Below, piece by piece: positions 63,549 through 64,000 of a DNA stretch of 64,000 nt (position 1 is its first letter; each line of letters begins with the position of its first letter). This DNA comes from Heligmosomoides polygyrus polygyrus. Taxonomy: Eukaryota > Nematoda > Chromadorea > Rhabditida > Heligmosomidae. The position numbers and the translations under genes are program-made. The notes below the pieces were generated by a model, which was given only the letters and a program-made list of their open reading frames with translations, did no database searches and had not been told where the DNA came from. Location of the stretch: contig OX377206.1 of assembly GCA_947396885.1 (NCBI GenBank), positions 83,387,960 through 83,451,959 on the forward strand, written 5' to 3'.

Positions 63549-64000
63549 TCTGTGCTTTTGGATTCTATACAACAAAAGCGTGTACATTCAGACTATAGGT
63601 TGGCTATCCTAGTAACGATTCCCAATGTTAGGTTTCAGTGACGAGACACTGGACAGAGATGCTGTGACTGAAGGTTTGTACGATGGTAGTGGCGATACAA
63701 ATCTTCTTAAATTTTATATATTTCCAGCTCATTTTCTGTAGAAAAGTGTAAGGTAAACCAGATCACTTGACTACATGCACGAGAACGGGAGTCACCGTTA
63801 ATGGTGATTCAGAGAAATCATCGCCTAATCACCTAATCATATCGTGCTTCGACATCAGAAATACAAATTGGTCCTAACATCTCCTAATGAGTTTGGAACG
63901 GTGAGCCTTATCCTGTTTCATTAGCTTAACGTCAGAGTTCACCTAAAAATAAATTAATTTCAAGATGGAGTGACGAAAAGATAAAAGTTAAACTGGTGGG

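Overview
The window reads as nuclear DNA of a parasitic or parasite-related nematode, most likely a strongylid such as a hookworm (inference). Exons are short (50-230 nt), splice signals are nematode-like (TTTCAG acceptors, GTAAG/GTGAG donors), introns run to 3-6 kb, and mobile DNA is extremely dense. Three multi-exon host genes can be assembled from splice signals with consistent reading phase. (1) About 7.9-15.2 kb, plus strand: a MAM-domain protein, several exons firm, its 5' end and one middle section unresolved. (2) 18.5-42.1 kb, plus strand: a copper type II ascorbate-dependent monooxygenase with signal peptide and DOMON domain (dopamine/tyramine beta-hydroxylase family); 15 phase-consistent exons give 535 residues with all copper ligands present. 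(3) 63.2-60.4 kb, minus strand: a six-exon, 394-residue protein with a nucleoside-2-deoxyribosyltransferase-like domain followed by two membrane segments. No further host gene is convincing between 42.1 and 60.4 kb.

Everything else is mainly transposons, many with readable ends. There are about 16 copies plus fragments of one tRNA-like SINE with a (CTTTATC)n tail, and a second tRNA-derived SINE family. Three non-autonomous Helitrons (5.0-6.5, 19.2-21.4 and 42.4-44.0 kb) are joined by a fourth nested at 27.8-29.9 kb. A 3.56-kb RTE-type LINE has a 17-bp target duplication and is itself hit by a SINE cluster with a 12-bp duplication. A 4.2-kb hAT-like element has an 8-bp duplication and holds two further nested elements. 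Two Tc1/mariner-type relics, a mariner, large foldback elements, a PIF/Harbinger-like MITE, CR1/jockey and RTE fragments and a GIY-YIG Penelope-like element complete the set. Several of these lie inside introns of the three genes and largely account for intron size.

The most unusual part is 49.5-51.7 kb, an abruptly AT-rich island unlike its surroundings. It carries an uninterrupted 336-codon reverse transcriptase with intact catalytic motifs and, 0.9 kb downstream, what looks like a complete type I hammerhead ribozyme. It is best read as a divergent Penelope-like retroelement, possibly acquired from an AT-rich source. A second, weaker hammerhead-like motif sits in the terminal repeat of the GIY-YIG Penelope-like element at 10.4 kb.
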